NCBI GenBank assembly: GCA_041628615.1
Contig: JBFKOW010000019.1
Coordinates: 1 to 30,212, forward strand
Direction: 5' to 3'
From: JAMWZF01 sp041628615
GTDB taxonomy: Bacteria > Pseudomonadota > Alphaproteobacteria > Rhodobacterales > Rhodobacteraceae
DNA: 30,212 nucleotides
The translations under genes and the position numbers were made by a program. Positions 6,021-13,466 of this stretch are shown piece by piece (the stretch's first letter is position 1; the number at the start of each line of letters is the position of its first letter). The notes beneath the pieces were generated by a model. It saw only the letters and a list, made by a program, of their open reading frames with translations. It did no database searches and was not told the origin of the DNA.

Positions 6021-6790
6021 TGCAGCCGCGTTTTCGTCGAAAACGCGGTGTCCCGCAGCGCCGCGGACAGGATCGTCGTGTCGGCCCCGACGCCGAACAT
6101 CGTCAGCCCGGCAGTGCGCAAGGCCGCGATCTGCTCCGGATCGAAGGCGAACGCCCCCGCGGCCTTGCCCGCCGCAAGGGCCCGCTCCGCGACGCGGCCG
6201 ATCGCCGCGATCACCTCGGGATGGGCCGGATCTCCCGGATGGCCCATGTCCGCCGCGAGGTCGGCCGGCCCGACAAAGACCGCGTCGACGCCATCGGTGC
6301 CGGCGATCGCATCGATGTCCTGCACCGCGGCGCGGCTCTCGATCTGCACGATCACGCAGGTCTCGGCATCCGCCCGGGCGGCATAGCCCGCGTCGGCCCC
6401 GTAGCCCGAGGCCCGGACGAGCCCGGCGCCGATCCCGCGACGCCCGGCGGGCGGATAGCGGCAGGCGGCGACCACCGCGGCGGCAGAGGCCCCGTCATGC
6501 ACCATCGGGACCAGGATCGACTGCGCCCCGAGATCGAGAACCTGCTTGAGGATCCAGTCCTTCGCCACGGGGACCCGGACCAGCGCCGGCGTGCCGGTGG
6601 CCGCCAGCGCGACAAGCTGGTCGCGGATCGTGGTCAGGGTGTTCGGGCCGTGCTCGGCGTCGATCAGGCACCAGTCGAACCCCGCCCGCCCGGCGATCTC
6701 GGCCATCACGGACGAGGCCCCGGCGAGCCAGATGCCGACCTGGACCTCGCCGGCGGCCAGTGCCGACTTGAGACGGTTGCCGCCGCTCAT
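6017..6790 (-). CDS. HpcH/HpaI-family class II aldolase
   Basis: A 257-aa metal-dependent aldolase of the pyruvate/PEP family, which cleaves 2-keto-3-deoxy or 4-hydroxy-2-oxo acids to pyruvate and an aldehyde. The DAEHG motif (residues 44-48) holds the catalytic His47. VRVP (71-74) supplies the arginine. The metal ligands are Glu151 in VQIES and Asp177 in VFVGPADLAADMG. All are intact and the length is normal. The gene starts 6 bp after aglK with no strong ribosome site of its own, so it is read as the last gene of the agl operon. Family members act on KDR, HHED or 2-keto-3-deoxyglucarate and can be promiscuous. A role in splitting 2-keto-3-deoxy sugar acids downstream of alpha-glucoside breakdown is inference. 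The extreme 3' end contains a palindrome. Confidence 0.85.
   Translation of the reverse strand: MSGGNRLKSALAAGEVQVGIWLAGASSVMAEIAGRAGFDWCLIDAEHGPNTLTTIRDQLVALAATGTPALVRVPVAKDWILKQVLDLGAQSILVPMVHDGASAAAVVAACRYPPAGRRGIGAGLVRASGYGADAGYAARADAETCVIVQIESRAAVQDIDAIAGTDGVDAVFVGPADLAADMGHPGDPAHPEVIAAIGRVAERALAAGKAAGAFAFDPEQIAALRTAGLTMFGVGADTTILSAALRDTAFSTKTRLH
6026..6048. repeat. second palindrome with the same core, inside the 3' end of the aldolase gene
   Basis: Arms CCGCGTTTTCG and CGAAAACGCGG form an 11-bp perfect inverted repeat around a central T. It shares TTTTCGNCGAAAA with the palindrome at 6000-6020. It encodes residues near the aldolase C-terminus (FSTKTRL). Confidence 0.7.
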
Positions 6791-6796
6791 GCGGCC

Positions 6797-7900
6797 CTAG
6801 CGGTAGTAGAGCGACTGGCCGTTGGCGAAGACCTGCACCTTTTCGGGCCGGGCGCTCAGCGCCACCTGCTTGCCGCGGACATCGGCGTGGATGCCCGGCA
6901 GCTTGGCGATCACCGGGTCGGCGCCGCCGACGGCGTCGAAGTAGAGCAGCGTCACCTCACCCAGGGCCTCGGTGATGTTCACCCGGCCCGCGAACACCGC
7001 GTCCTCGGTCGAGGCGCCGTCGGCGATCTCGATGAAATCCTCGGGCCGGACGCCGACATTGACCCGGAGCCCCTTGTCGGCTTCCTGGGTCGGCACCGCC
7101 GACCGGGCGATGCCGCCGCCATCCAGCCGCACCACGGTCTCGGCGCCGGTGCCGATCACCTCGCCGGGCAGCAGGTTCATCGCCGGAGAGCCGATGAACT
7201 GCGCCACGAACTCGTTCTCGGGACGCTCGTAGAGTTCCAGCGGGGTGCCGACCTGGGCGATCCCCTTGTTGGCCAGGACCACGATCCGGCTGGCCAGCGT
7301 CATCGCCTCGACCTGGTCATGGGTGACGTAGATCATCGTCGAGTTCGGCATCGATTCCTTGAGTTGCGCGATCTCGATCCGGGTCGCCACCCGCAGCGCG
7401 GCGTCGAGGTTCGACAGCGGCTCGTCGAACAGGTAGACCTTCGGGTCGCGCACGATCGACCGACCGATCGCCACCCGCTGGCGCTGGCCGCCCGACAGCG
7501 CCTTGGGCAGCCGGTCGAGATACGGATCGAGCTGCAGTATCTTGGCCGCCTTGTTCACCGCGGCGTCGATTTCCTGCGGCGATTTCTTGGCCAGCTTCAG
7601 CGCGAAGCTCATGTTGTCGCGCACCGTCATGTGCGGGTAGAGCGCGTAGGACTGGAACACCATCGCGATGCCGCGCTGGGCGGGCGGGATGTCGTTGACC
7701 ACCACGCCGTCGATCTCGAGCGTGCCGCCCGAGATCTTCTCCAGTCCCGCGATCATCCGCAGCAGCGTGGACTTGCCGCAGCCCGACGGGCCGACGAAGA
7801 CGATCAGCTCCCCGGTCTTGATGTCGAGGTTGATGTCCTTGAGCACATCGACCGTGCCGCCATAGGTCTTGGCCACATCCGTCAGTTTCAGCTCGGCCAT
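6797..7900 (-). CDS. aglK: alpha-glucoside ABC transporter ATPase AglK
   Basis: A 367-aa sugar-importer ATPase of the MalK/UgpC group. The nucleotide-binding domain contains Walker A GPSGCGKST (37-45), the Q-loop VFQSYALYPH (Gln83), signature LSGGQRQRVAIGRS (135-148), Walker B VYLFDEPLSNLDA (155-167) and the switch His194 in YVTHDQ. The C-terminal part (from about 240) is the regulatory TOBE/OB-fold domain, including VNVGVRPEDF and VALSARPEKVQVF. The ATG at 7900 has an excellent ribosome site (GGGGGAGGAACCC). The gene lies 15 bp after aglA and 6 bp before the aldolase gene. With AglF and AglG it would power uptake of trehalose, maltose, sucrose or related alpha-glucosides, as known for the Sinorhizobium agl system. 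The exact substrate range here is not shown by the sequence. Confidence 0.92.
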   Translation of the reverse strand: MAELKLTDVAKTYGGTVDVLKDINLDIKTGELIVFVGPSGCGKSTLLRMIAGLEKISGGTLEIDGVVVNDIPPAQRGIAMVFQSYALYPHMTVRDNMSFALKLAKKSPQEIDAAVNKAAKILQLDPYLDRLPKALSGGQRQRVAIGRSIVRDPKVYLFDEPLSNLDAALRVATRIEIAQLKESMPNSTMIYVTHDQVEAMTLASRIVVLANKGIAQVGTPLELYERPENEFVAQFIGSPAMNLLPGEVIGTGAETVVRLDGGGIARSAVPTQEADKGLRVNVGVRPEDFIEIADGASTEDAVFAGRVNITEALGEVTLLYFDAVGGADPVIAKLPGIHADVRGKQVALSARPEKVQVFANGQSLYYR

Positions 7901-7915
7901 GGGTTCCTCCCCCGT

Positions 7916-9553
7916 TCAATCGGTCGTTCGGATCGCGAGGCAGCACTGCCACGGACCAAGATGCAGGGCCCCGTCCGCGGACGGGTGGGCCGAGCCGAGC
8001 TCGGCGCCGATGACGTGCCAGTCGCCCTCGGGCATGGCGCATTCGGACGGGGTCTCGCGCAGGTTAACGGCGACGAAGATCGTCTCGGCCTCGTTCCGGC
8101 GGATGAAGTGCACCACGTCGCCGGTGCGCCGGACCTTGTCGTGGCTGCCCGTGACCAGCGCCGAATGGCTGCGCCGGAACGCGATGGCGCGCCGGTAATG
8201 GTGGATCAGGGCGCCCGGTTCGACCTCTTCCGAGGCGACGGCTCGGGCCAGGTGGTCCTGCGGCACCGGCAGCCAGGTCCGGGCCGCGCCGGAGAACCCG
8301 GCATGCAGTTCGCCGGCGTCCCAGACCATCGGCGTGCGGCAGCCGTCCCGGCCCTTGAACTCGGGCCAGAACTCGATGCCGTAGGGATCCTGCAAGTCCT
8401 CGAAGGCAAGCTCGCCCTCGGTCAGCCCCAGTTCCTCGCCCTGGTAGATGCAGACCGATCCGCGCAGGCACATCAGCAGGGTGCAGAAGGCCCGCAGCGC
8501 CGCCGGCGTCAGGTCCCAGCGGGTCGCATGGCGCACCACGTCATGGTTGGAAAACGCCCAGCAGGGCCAGCCCGAGGCCGCGACCCGGTCCACCTCGTCC
8601 ATCACCTCGACCACGCGGGCGGCGTCGGGGCGGGTGCCGGAGAGGAACTCGAAGGCGTAGCACATCTGCACCTTGTCGCCGCCGGAGGTGTATTCGCCCA
8701 TGATCTCGAGGCCGCGCTGGGCATCGCCCACTTCGCCGACGGCGGCGGCGCCGAAGGGCTGCATCACCGCCCGCAGCTTGCGCAGGAACTCGAGGTTTTC
8801 CGGCCGGTTCTTGGAATACAGGTGTTCCTGGTGGTTATAGGGGTTCACGCTGGGCGCGATGGTGGAATTGCGCCGCTCCGGCGGCAGCGGCGGGTTGTCC
8901 CGCAACTCGGCGTCGTGGACGTAGAAGTTGATCGTGTCGAGCCGGAACCCGTCCACGCCCCGGTTGAGCCAGAACCGCGCCACGTCGAGCAGCGCCTCCT
9001 GCACCTCGGCGCAGTGGAAATTGAGGTCCGGCTGGCTGACGAGGAAGTTGTGCAGGTAATACTGCTCGCGCCGGCTGTCCCACTGCCAGGCCGAGCCGCC
9101 GAAGATCGACAGCCAGTTGTTCGGCGGGGTGCCGTCGGGCCTGGGGTCGGACCAGACGTACCAGTCCGCCTTCGGATTGTCGCGCGACGCGCGGCTTTCG
9201 ACGAACCACGGATGCTGGTCGCTGGTATGGCTGAGGACGAGATCGATCAGCACCCGGATGCCGAGGGCGTGGGCTGTCTCCACCACCGCGTCGAAATCGG
9301 CCAGCGTGCCGAACATCGGATCGACGTCGCAGTAATCGCTCACGTCGTAGCCGAAGTCCTTCATCGGCGACGTGAAGTACGGGCTGATCCAGATCGCGTC
9401 GACCCCGAGCGACGCGATGTAGGGCAACCGCTGGACGATGCCCAGCAGGTCGCCGATCCCGTCGCCGTTGGCGTCCTGGAAACTGCGCGGGTAGATCTGG
9501 TAGATCACCGCCCCGCGCCACCAATCCGCATCCTGCCCGATAATCCTGCTCAT
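7916..9553 (-). CDS. aglA: alpha-glucosidase AglA (GH13)
   Basis: A 545-aa cytoplasmic glycoside hydrolase family 13 enzyme that releases glucose from imported alpha-glucosides. DWWRGAVIYQIYPRSF opens the barrel, as in oligo-1,6-glucosidases and alpha-glucosidases. Conserved regions are DLVLSHTSDQHPWF (region I), GFRLDTINF with nucleophile Asp206, AVGEVGD with acid/base Glu274, and FSNHDVVR with the transition-state Asp338. No signal peptide is present, consistent with action after import. I chose the ATG at 9553 because GGAG stands 6 bases before it. An in-frame ATGATG at 9583 overlaps the aglG stop as ATGA and is an equally possible coupled start, adding 10 residues. The position between transporter genes is the classical aglEFGAK order. 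Confidence 0.92.
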   Translation of the reverse strand: MSRIIGQDADWWRGAVIYQIYPRSFQDANGDGIGDLLGIVQRLPYIASLGVDAIWISPYFTSPMKDFGYDVSDYCDVDPMFGTLADFDAVVETAHALGIRVLIDLVLSHTSDQHPWFVESRASRDNPKADWYVWSDPRPDGTPPNNWLSIFGGSAWQWDSRREQYYLHNFLVSQPDLNFHCAEVQEALLDVARFWLNRGVDGFRLDTINFYVHDAELRDNPPLPPERRNSTIAPSVNPYNHQEHLYSKNRPENLEFLRKLRAVMQPFGAAAVGEVGDAQRGLEIMGEYTSGGDKVQMCYAFEFLSGTRPDAARVVEVMDEVDRVAASGWPCWAFSNHDVVRHATRWDLTPAALRAFCTLLMCLRGSVCIYQGEELGLTEGELAFEDLQDPYGIEFWPEFKGRDGCRTPMVWDAGELHAGFSGAARTWLPVPQDHLARAVASEEVEPGALIHHYRRAIAFRRSHSALVTGSHDKVRRTGDVVHFIRRNEAETIFVAVNLRETPSECAMPEGDWHVIGAELGSAHPSADGALHLGPWQCCLAIRTTD

Positions 9554-9579
9554 CGCGGTCTCCGACTGCGCTCCGTCCA

Positions 9580-10740
9580 TCATTTCACCGAACCCGCCAG
9601 CAGCCCGCGCACGAGGTAGCGCTGCATCAGGAAGAACACCGACAGCGGCACCGCGATCGACACGAAGGCGGAGGTGGCGAGGATTTCCCAGTCGCCGCCG
9701 CGGGTGCCGAGCATCTCGACAAGCTGCTTGGTCATGACCGTGGTCTGGCCGCTCGCGTCGATCAGGAACACCAGCGCCACCAGCAGGTCGTTCCAGGTCC
9801 AGAGGAACTGGAAGATCGCGAAGGAGGCCAGCGCCGGGAAGGACAGCGGCAGCACGATCTTGGTGAAGATCTGGAAATCGGTGGCGCCGTCGACCTTGGC
9901 GTTCTCGATGATGTCGCGCGGCAGGCCGACCATGTAGTTGCGCAGCAGGTAGATCGCCAGCGGCAGGCCGAAGCCGGTATGGGCGAGCCAGACGCCGAGG
10001 TAGCCCTTGCCGATCCCCACCGCGTTGTGCAGCGTCAGGAGCGGGATCAGCGCCAGTTGCAGCGGCACCACCAGCAGTCCGACCACCGCCGCGATCAGCA
10101 GCGCCCGGCCCGGGAAATCCATCCAGGCCAGCGCGTAGGCCGCGAAGGCCGCCACCAGGATCGGGATGATCGTCGCCGGAATCACCACCGTCAGGGTGTT
10201 GAAGAACGCCTTGGCCATGCCTTCCGAGTTCTCGGGATCGAACAGCACGAAGCCGTAATTGGCGAGCGTGAAACTTGGCGGCGTGCTGGCGTCGACGAAG
10301 ATCCGCTGCGCCCGGCCGCTGATCTGGTCGTCGTTGCCGCGCCATTCGTAGCTGCCGTCCTCGTTCAGCACGAAGGTCTCGCCATCGCCGAGATCGACGG
10401 ATTCACCCGGCGCGTAGGCGCCGAGATCGCGGCTCGACGTCGCCCAGGCGGCGATCTCGCCATCGAAGCCGCCCTCGGCGAAGACGTCGCCGGTCACCGC
10501 GAAGACGCCCGGCTCGACCTCGACCCGGTTGGCGTCGGGGTCGAGGGCGCGGATCTGGATCGTCTGCTCGGCCGGGAACAGCGCCGACCACCAGCCCGAG
10601 GCGGTGATCTGGTCGCCGGTGCGGAACGACGACACGAACAGGCCCAGCGTCGGGAAGATCCACAGGAACACCAGGGCGATGACCGAAAGGTTCAGCGCCC
10701 AGACGAGGGTCGGCTTGTTGCCGGCGATATTGTCCATCAC
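9580..10740 (-). CDS. aglG: alpha-glucoside ABC transporter permease AglG
   Basis: A 386-aa inner-membrane permease of the MalG type. The first membrane segment is near residues 13-35. It is followed by an unusually long non-hydrophobic, acidic segment (about 40-165) that should lie in the periplasm, before the five-helix permease core begins near FFNTLTVVIPATI. The EAA loop that contacts AglK reads ENAKVDGATDFQIFTKIVLP. The protein ends with RYLVRGLLAGSVK. GTG at 10740 overlaps the aglF stop as GTGA; the adjacent ATG at 10737 lies 8 bases after AGGAG and may be the true start. The extra periplasmic segment is a feature I associate with AglG proteins in general, so it is probably not a local oddity. 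Confidence 0.9.
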   Translation of the reverse strand: MMDNIAGNKPTLVWALNLSVIALVFLWIFPTLGLFVSSFRTGDQITASGWWSALFPAEQTIQIRALDPDANRVEVEPGVFAVTGDVFAEGGFDGEIAAWATSSRDLGAYAPGESVDLGDGETFVLNEDGSYEWRGNDDQISGRAQRIFVDASTPPSFTLANYGFVLFDPENSEGMAKAFFNTLTVVIPATIIPILVAAFAAYALAWMDFPGRALLIAAVVGLLVVPLQLALIPLLTLHNAVGIGKGYLGVWLAHTGFGLPLAIYLLRNYMVGLPRDIIENAKVDGATDFQIFTKIVLPLSFPALASFAIFQFLWTWNDLLVALVFLIDASGQTTVMTKQLVEMLGTRGGDWEILATSAFVSIAVPLSVFFLMQRYLVRGLLAGSVK

Positions 10741-11744
10741 CGCATCTCCTTGCGGGCGTTGTAGACGTTCCAGACCAGGATCGGCGTCACCAGCAGCATG
10801 ATGATCATCGCGCTGGCCGACCCGATGCCCCAGTCGTTGGCGCGGAACAGCTTGTCATACATGTAGTTGGCGAGAACCTGGGTCTCCCACTGGCCGTTGG
10901 TCATCGCGAACACGATGTCGAAGACCTTCAGCGTGGCGATGGTGATGGTGGTCCAGACCACGACGATGGTGGACATGATCTGCGGCACCTTGATCCTGAA
11001 GAAGATCTGGAACGGGTTGGCGCCGTCGACGATCGCCGCCTCCACGGTTTCCTCGGGGATGCCGCGCAGGGCGGCGGAGAGGATCACCATGGCGAAACCG
11101 GTCTGGATCCAGATCAGCACCGCCATCAGGAAGAAGTTGTTCCAGAACGGGATCTGCAGCCACTGCTGCGGGGTGTCGCCGCCGAACGTCAGGTAGAGGT
11201 GGTTGAGGATGCCGATCTGGGCGACGTCCTCGGGACGGGCCTCGTAGACCAGCTTGAAGATCACCGAGGCGCCGACGAGGCTGATCGCCATCGGCATGAA
11301 GATGATCGACTTGGCGATGTTGCCCCAGCGCAGCCGGTCGGTGAGCTGCGCGGCGAGAAGGCCGAAGGCGGTCGAGGCGGCGGGCACCACGATCAGCCAC
11401 AGCATGTTGTTTCGCATCGCCTCCCAGAACTTGGCCTCGGCGAACATCTTGGAATAGTTCTCGAAACCCACGAACTGCGACCGGCCGCCGGGCAGCCGCT
11501 CGGTCAGCGACAGGCGCAGGGTCTCGAATACCGGGTAGGCGAGGTAGAGGCCGAGCGCGACGATCGCCGGGAACAGGAAAACCCAGGGCCGGATCAGGTT
11601 GGCGCGGTTGATGTTGCGCCCGGCGTTGGGCCCGCGGGGCGGGAACAGCACCTTGTCGAGCAGGAGGTTGGCTCCGTAGAAGTAGCCGACGCAGCCGCCG
11701 ACGCCGACGGCGATCGTGATCAGACCGAGCAATGCGGGATGCAT
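10737..11744 (-). CDS. aglF: alpha-glucoside ABC transporter permease AglF
   Basis: A 335-aa inner-membrane permease of the MalF type. A first hydrophobic segment (residues about 5-30) is followed by a short basic linker with GRNINRANLIRPWVF, then about six further membrane segments. The EAA loop for docking to AglK reads EAAIVDGANPFQIFFRIKVP. The ATG at 11744 is preceded by GGAGGG. The gene follows aglE after 91 bp that contain a stem-loop, and overlaps aglG by four bases. Length, order and motifs match the AglF subunit of alpha-glucoside importers. Confidence 0.9.
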   Translation of the reverse strand: MHPALLGLITIAVGVGGCVGYFYGANLLLDKVLFPPRGPNAGRNINRANLIRPWVFLFPAIVALGLYLAYPVFETLRLSLTERLPGGRSQFVGFENYSKMFAEAKFWEAMRNNMLWLIVVPAASTAFGLLAAQLTDRLRWGNIAKSIIFMPMAISLVGASVIFKLVYEARPEDVAQIGILNHLYLTFGGDTPQQWLQIPFWNNFFLMAVLIWIQTGFAMVILSAALRGIPEETVEAAIVDGANPFQIFFRIKVPQIMSTIVVVWTTITIATLKVFDIVFAMTNGQWETQVLANYMYDKLFRANDWGIGSASAMIIMLLVTPILVWNVYNARKEMR

Positions 11745-11782
11745 GGCCCCCTCCCCCCTGGCTGTTGTGCGCTTGGATGGCG

Positions 11783-11813
11783 GGACGGCCCCGGCGGATT
11801 GCCGGAACCGTCC
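11783..11813 (-). promoter_or_regulatory. intercistronic stem-loop between aglE and aglF
   Basis: GGACGG and CCGTCC form an outer stem, a CC/AA internal loop separates it from an inner CCGGC/GCCGG stem, and the loop is GGATT. There is no T-run. Such hairpins after a binding-protein gene often stabilise its mRNA or reduce read-through, so that the binding protein outnumbers the permeases. That role here is inferred. Confidence 0.55.
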
Positions 11814-11835
11814 GTGTCAGGTCGTCAGGCGCGCC

Positions 11836-13194
11836 TTACTTGATCGCGTCCCAGCTGGTCTGGATCGCCGCGGCGACGTCTTCGGCCGAGGCGCCGCCGA
11901 CGAAGTCCACCATGCCGGTCCAGAAGCTGCCCGCGCCCACCGCGCCCGGCATCAGATCGGACCCGTCGAACCGGAAGGTGGTGGCGTTGAGCAGGATCTC
12001 GCCCTGGCCGCGCAGGATGGCGTCCTTGTAGGCGTCGAGGTTCACCCCGGTATGGGGCGTCAGGAAGCCGGTCTGGGCCATCATGATCTCGTGGGCGATC
12101 GGCTCCTTCAGGAACTCCATGAACGCGGTGGTGGCGTCGGACGGCGCGGTGATCGCCATCAGGGTGCCGCCGCCGAGAACCGGCTTGCCGAGGTCCTTCT
12201 CGGCGAACGCCGGGAAGTAGAAGAAGTCCGCGTCCTCGCCCGGCACCACGTCCTCGGGGAAGAAGGCGGTGGCGAACGACGCCTGGCGGTGCATGTAGCA
12301 CTGCGGCGGCGAGGAGAAGAGCCCGGCCGGGCTGTCACGGAAGTCGGTGGACCCGACCGCGGCGGATCCGCCCGACACCATCGCGTCGTTCTTGGCGAAC
12401 ATGCCGAAGGTCTCGAGCGCCTCGATCACCTTGGGATCGGTGAACGGCATCTCGTTGGTGACCCACATGTCGTAGGTCTCGGGGGTCTGGGTGCGGAGCA
12501 TGATGTCCTCGACCCAGTCGGTCGCCGGCCAGCCGGTCGCCGGGCCGGAGCCGAGGCCGATGCACCACGGGGTTTCGCCGTCGGCGATGATCTGCTCGCT
12601 CAGCGCGATCAGGTCTTCCATCGTCTCGGGGACCTCGTAGCCGGCATCCTCGAAGTTCTCGGGGACGTACCAGACCAGCGACTTCACGTTCACGTTGTAG
12701 AAGAAGCCGTAGAACTGGTCCTCGCCGTTGGCGTCGTCATAGGTCCCGAGCGCCACCCAGGACGGACCCGCGGCGTAGTTCTCGCTGACCCAGGAGGCGA
12801 GATCGTCGCTCAGCGGGGTCAGAAGTCCCTGGGCGGCCATGTTGGCGGCGAGGCCCGGCTGCGGGAACACCGCGATGTTCGGCGGCGAGCCGGCCTGGGC
12901 GTCGATCACGATCTGCTGCTCGAAGCCGTCCGACCCGGTATAGGTCACCTCGGCCCCGGTGGCTTCGGTGAAATAGGCGATGGCGGACCGGAACACGTCG
13001 TCCTCAGGCGACAGCCAGGGCCCGGCGATGGTGACGGTCTGGCCGCTCAGGTCGGGCGCGTTGGCCTTGTAGGCCTCGTAGCTGTCCCAGCTGAACGGCC
13101 CCTCGCCCGGCGTGAACGCCAGGTGGCCGCCGGCATGCGCGCCGCCGGCGAACAGCGCAATGCCGGCCGCGGTCGCGAACAAAGTCTTCTTCAT
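11836..13194 (-). CDS. aglE: alpha-glucoside-binding periplasmic protein AglE
   Basis: A 452-aa extracellular solute-binding protein of the maltose-binding-like (COG1653) type. The N-terminus MKKTLFATAAGIALFAGGAHA is a clear signal peptide with an AHA cleavage site. The mature part contains YTGSDGFEQQIVIDAQAGS, a typical binding-lobe region of AglE-like proteins, and many aromatic residues suited to sugar stacking. I placed the start at the ATG at 13194 because GGAGG stands 6 bases upstream and the signal peptide begins there; the open frame continues upstream to 13464 only as non-coding read-through. It is the first gene of the agl operon, facing aglR across a control region with two LacI-type operators. 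Confidence 0.93.
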   Translation of the reverse strand: MKKTLFATAAGIALFAGGAHAGGHLAFTPGEGPFSWDSYEAYKANAPDLSGQTVTIAGPWLSPEDDVFRSAIAYFTEATGAEVTYTGSDGFEQQIVIDAQAGSPPNIAVFPQPGLAANMAAQGLLTPLSDDLASWVSENYAAGPSWVALGTYDDANGEDQFYGFFYNVNVKSLVWYVPENFEDAGYEVPETMEDLIALSEQIIADGETPWCIGLGSGPATGWPATDWVEDIMLRTQTPETYDMWVTNEMPFTDPKVIEALETFGMFAKNDAMVSGGSAAVGSTDFRDSPAGLFSSPPQCYMHRQASFATAFFPEDVVPGEDADFFYFPAFAEKDLGKPVLGGGTLMAITAPSDATTAFMEFLKEPIAHEIMMAQTGFLTPHTGVNLDAYKDAILRGQGEILLNATTFRFDGSDLMPGAVGAGSFWTGMVDFVGGASAEDVAAAIQTSWDAIK

Positions 13195-13264
13195 GATTTC
13201 CTCCCTGGTGCGTCCGACTCGCAGGTTAACGCAGGTTTCGACGAATGCCGCTTCGAGAATCGTC

Positions 13265-13278
13265 CCAAAGCGCTTTGG
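13265..13278. promoter_or_regulatory. AglR-type operator O1 (aglE side)
   Basis: CCAAAGCGCTTTGG is a perfect 14-bp palindrome with the central CG of LacI-family operators. It lies just downstream of the predicted aglE transcription start, where bound AglR would block transcription. Confidence 0.75.
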
Positions 13279-13287
13279 ACACGCGGC

Positions 13288-13316
13288 ACGGTCTCGCATC
13301 ATCGGGGTTCTGTCAA
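13288..13316 (-). promoter_or_regulatory. candidate aglE promoter
   Basis: On the minus strand a perfect TTGACA (13316-13311) is followed after 17 bases by GACCGT (13293-13288), a poor -10. The predicted start is near 13281, directly next to operator O1. The perfect -35 and the operator position support the call despite the weak -10. Confidence 0.5.
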
Positions 13317-13390
13317 CAAGACTCGAAGCAACGGCATGAAAACCCGGGAAATCTCGCAGCCGCAGCAAGAACGTCCGGATCACTGACCTT

Positions 13391-13419
13391 TTGACGAAAG
13401 GGCCGCCGATCTCTAGCGT
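13391..13419 (+). promoter_or_regulatory. candidate aglR promoter
   Basis: TTGACG (13391-13396), a 17-base spacer and TAGCGT (13414-13419). The predicted start near 13426 is a few bases before operator O2, which fits autoregulation. The -10 matches the consensus at only three positions. Confidence 0.5.
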
Positions 13420-13432
13420 CGAGTCGAATTTG

Positions 13433-13442
13433 AAAGCGCTTT
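13433..13442. promoter_or_regulatory. AglR-type operator O2 (aglR side)
   Basis: AAAGCGCTTT, the same 10-bp palindromic core as O1, lies 24 bp before the aglR start codon. The flanks are less symmetric than in O1. The distance from O1, about 166 bp centre to centre, would allow separate control or looping. Confidence 0.7.
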
Positions 13443-13466
13443 GGCTCGGGGAAGCCGCGATCACCG

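Noticed and set aside
6020..9619. 1199-codon open frame on the plus strand, antisense to the aldolase, aglK and aglA
   Set aside because: It is a mirror of high-GC codon use in three well-supported minus-strand genes, has an Arg/His/Gly-rich composition without domains, and has no ribosome site.
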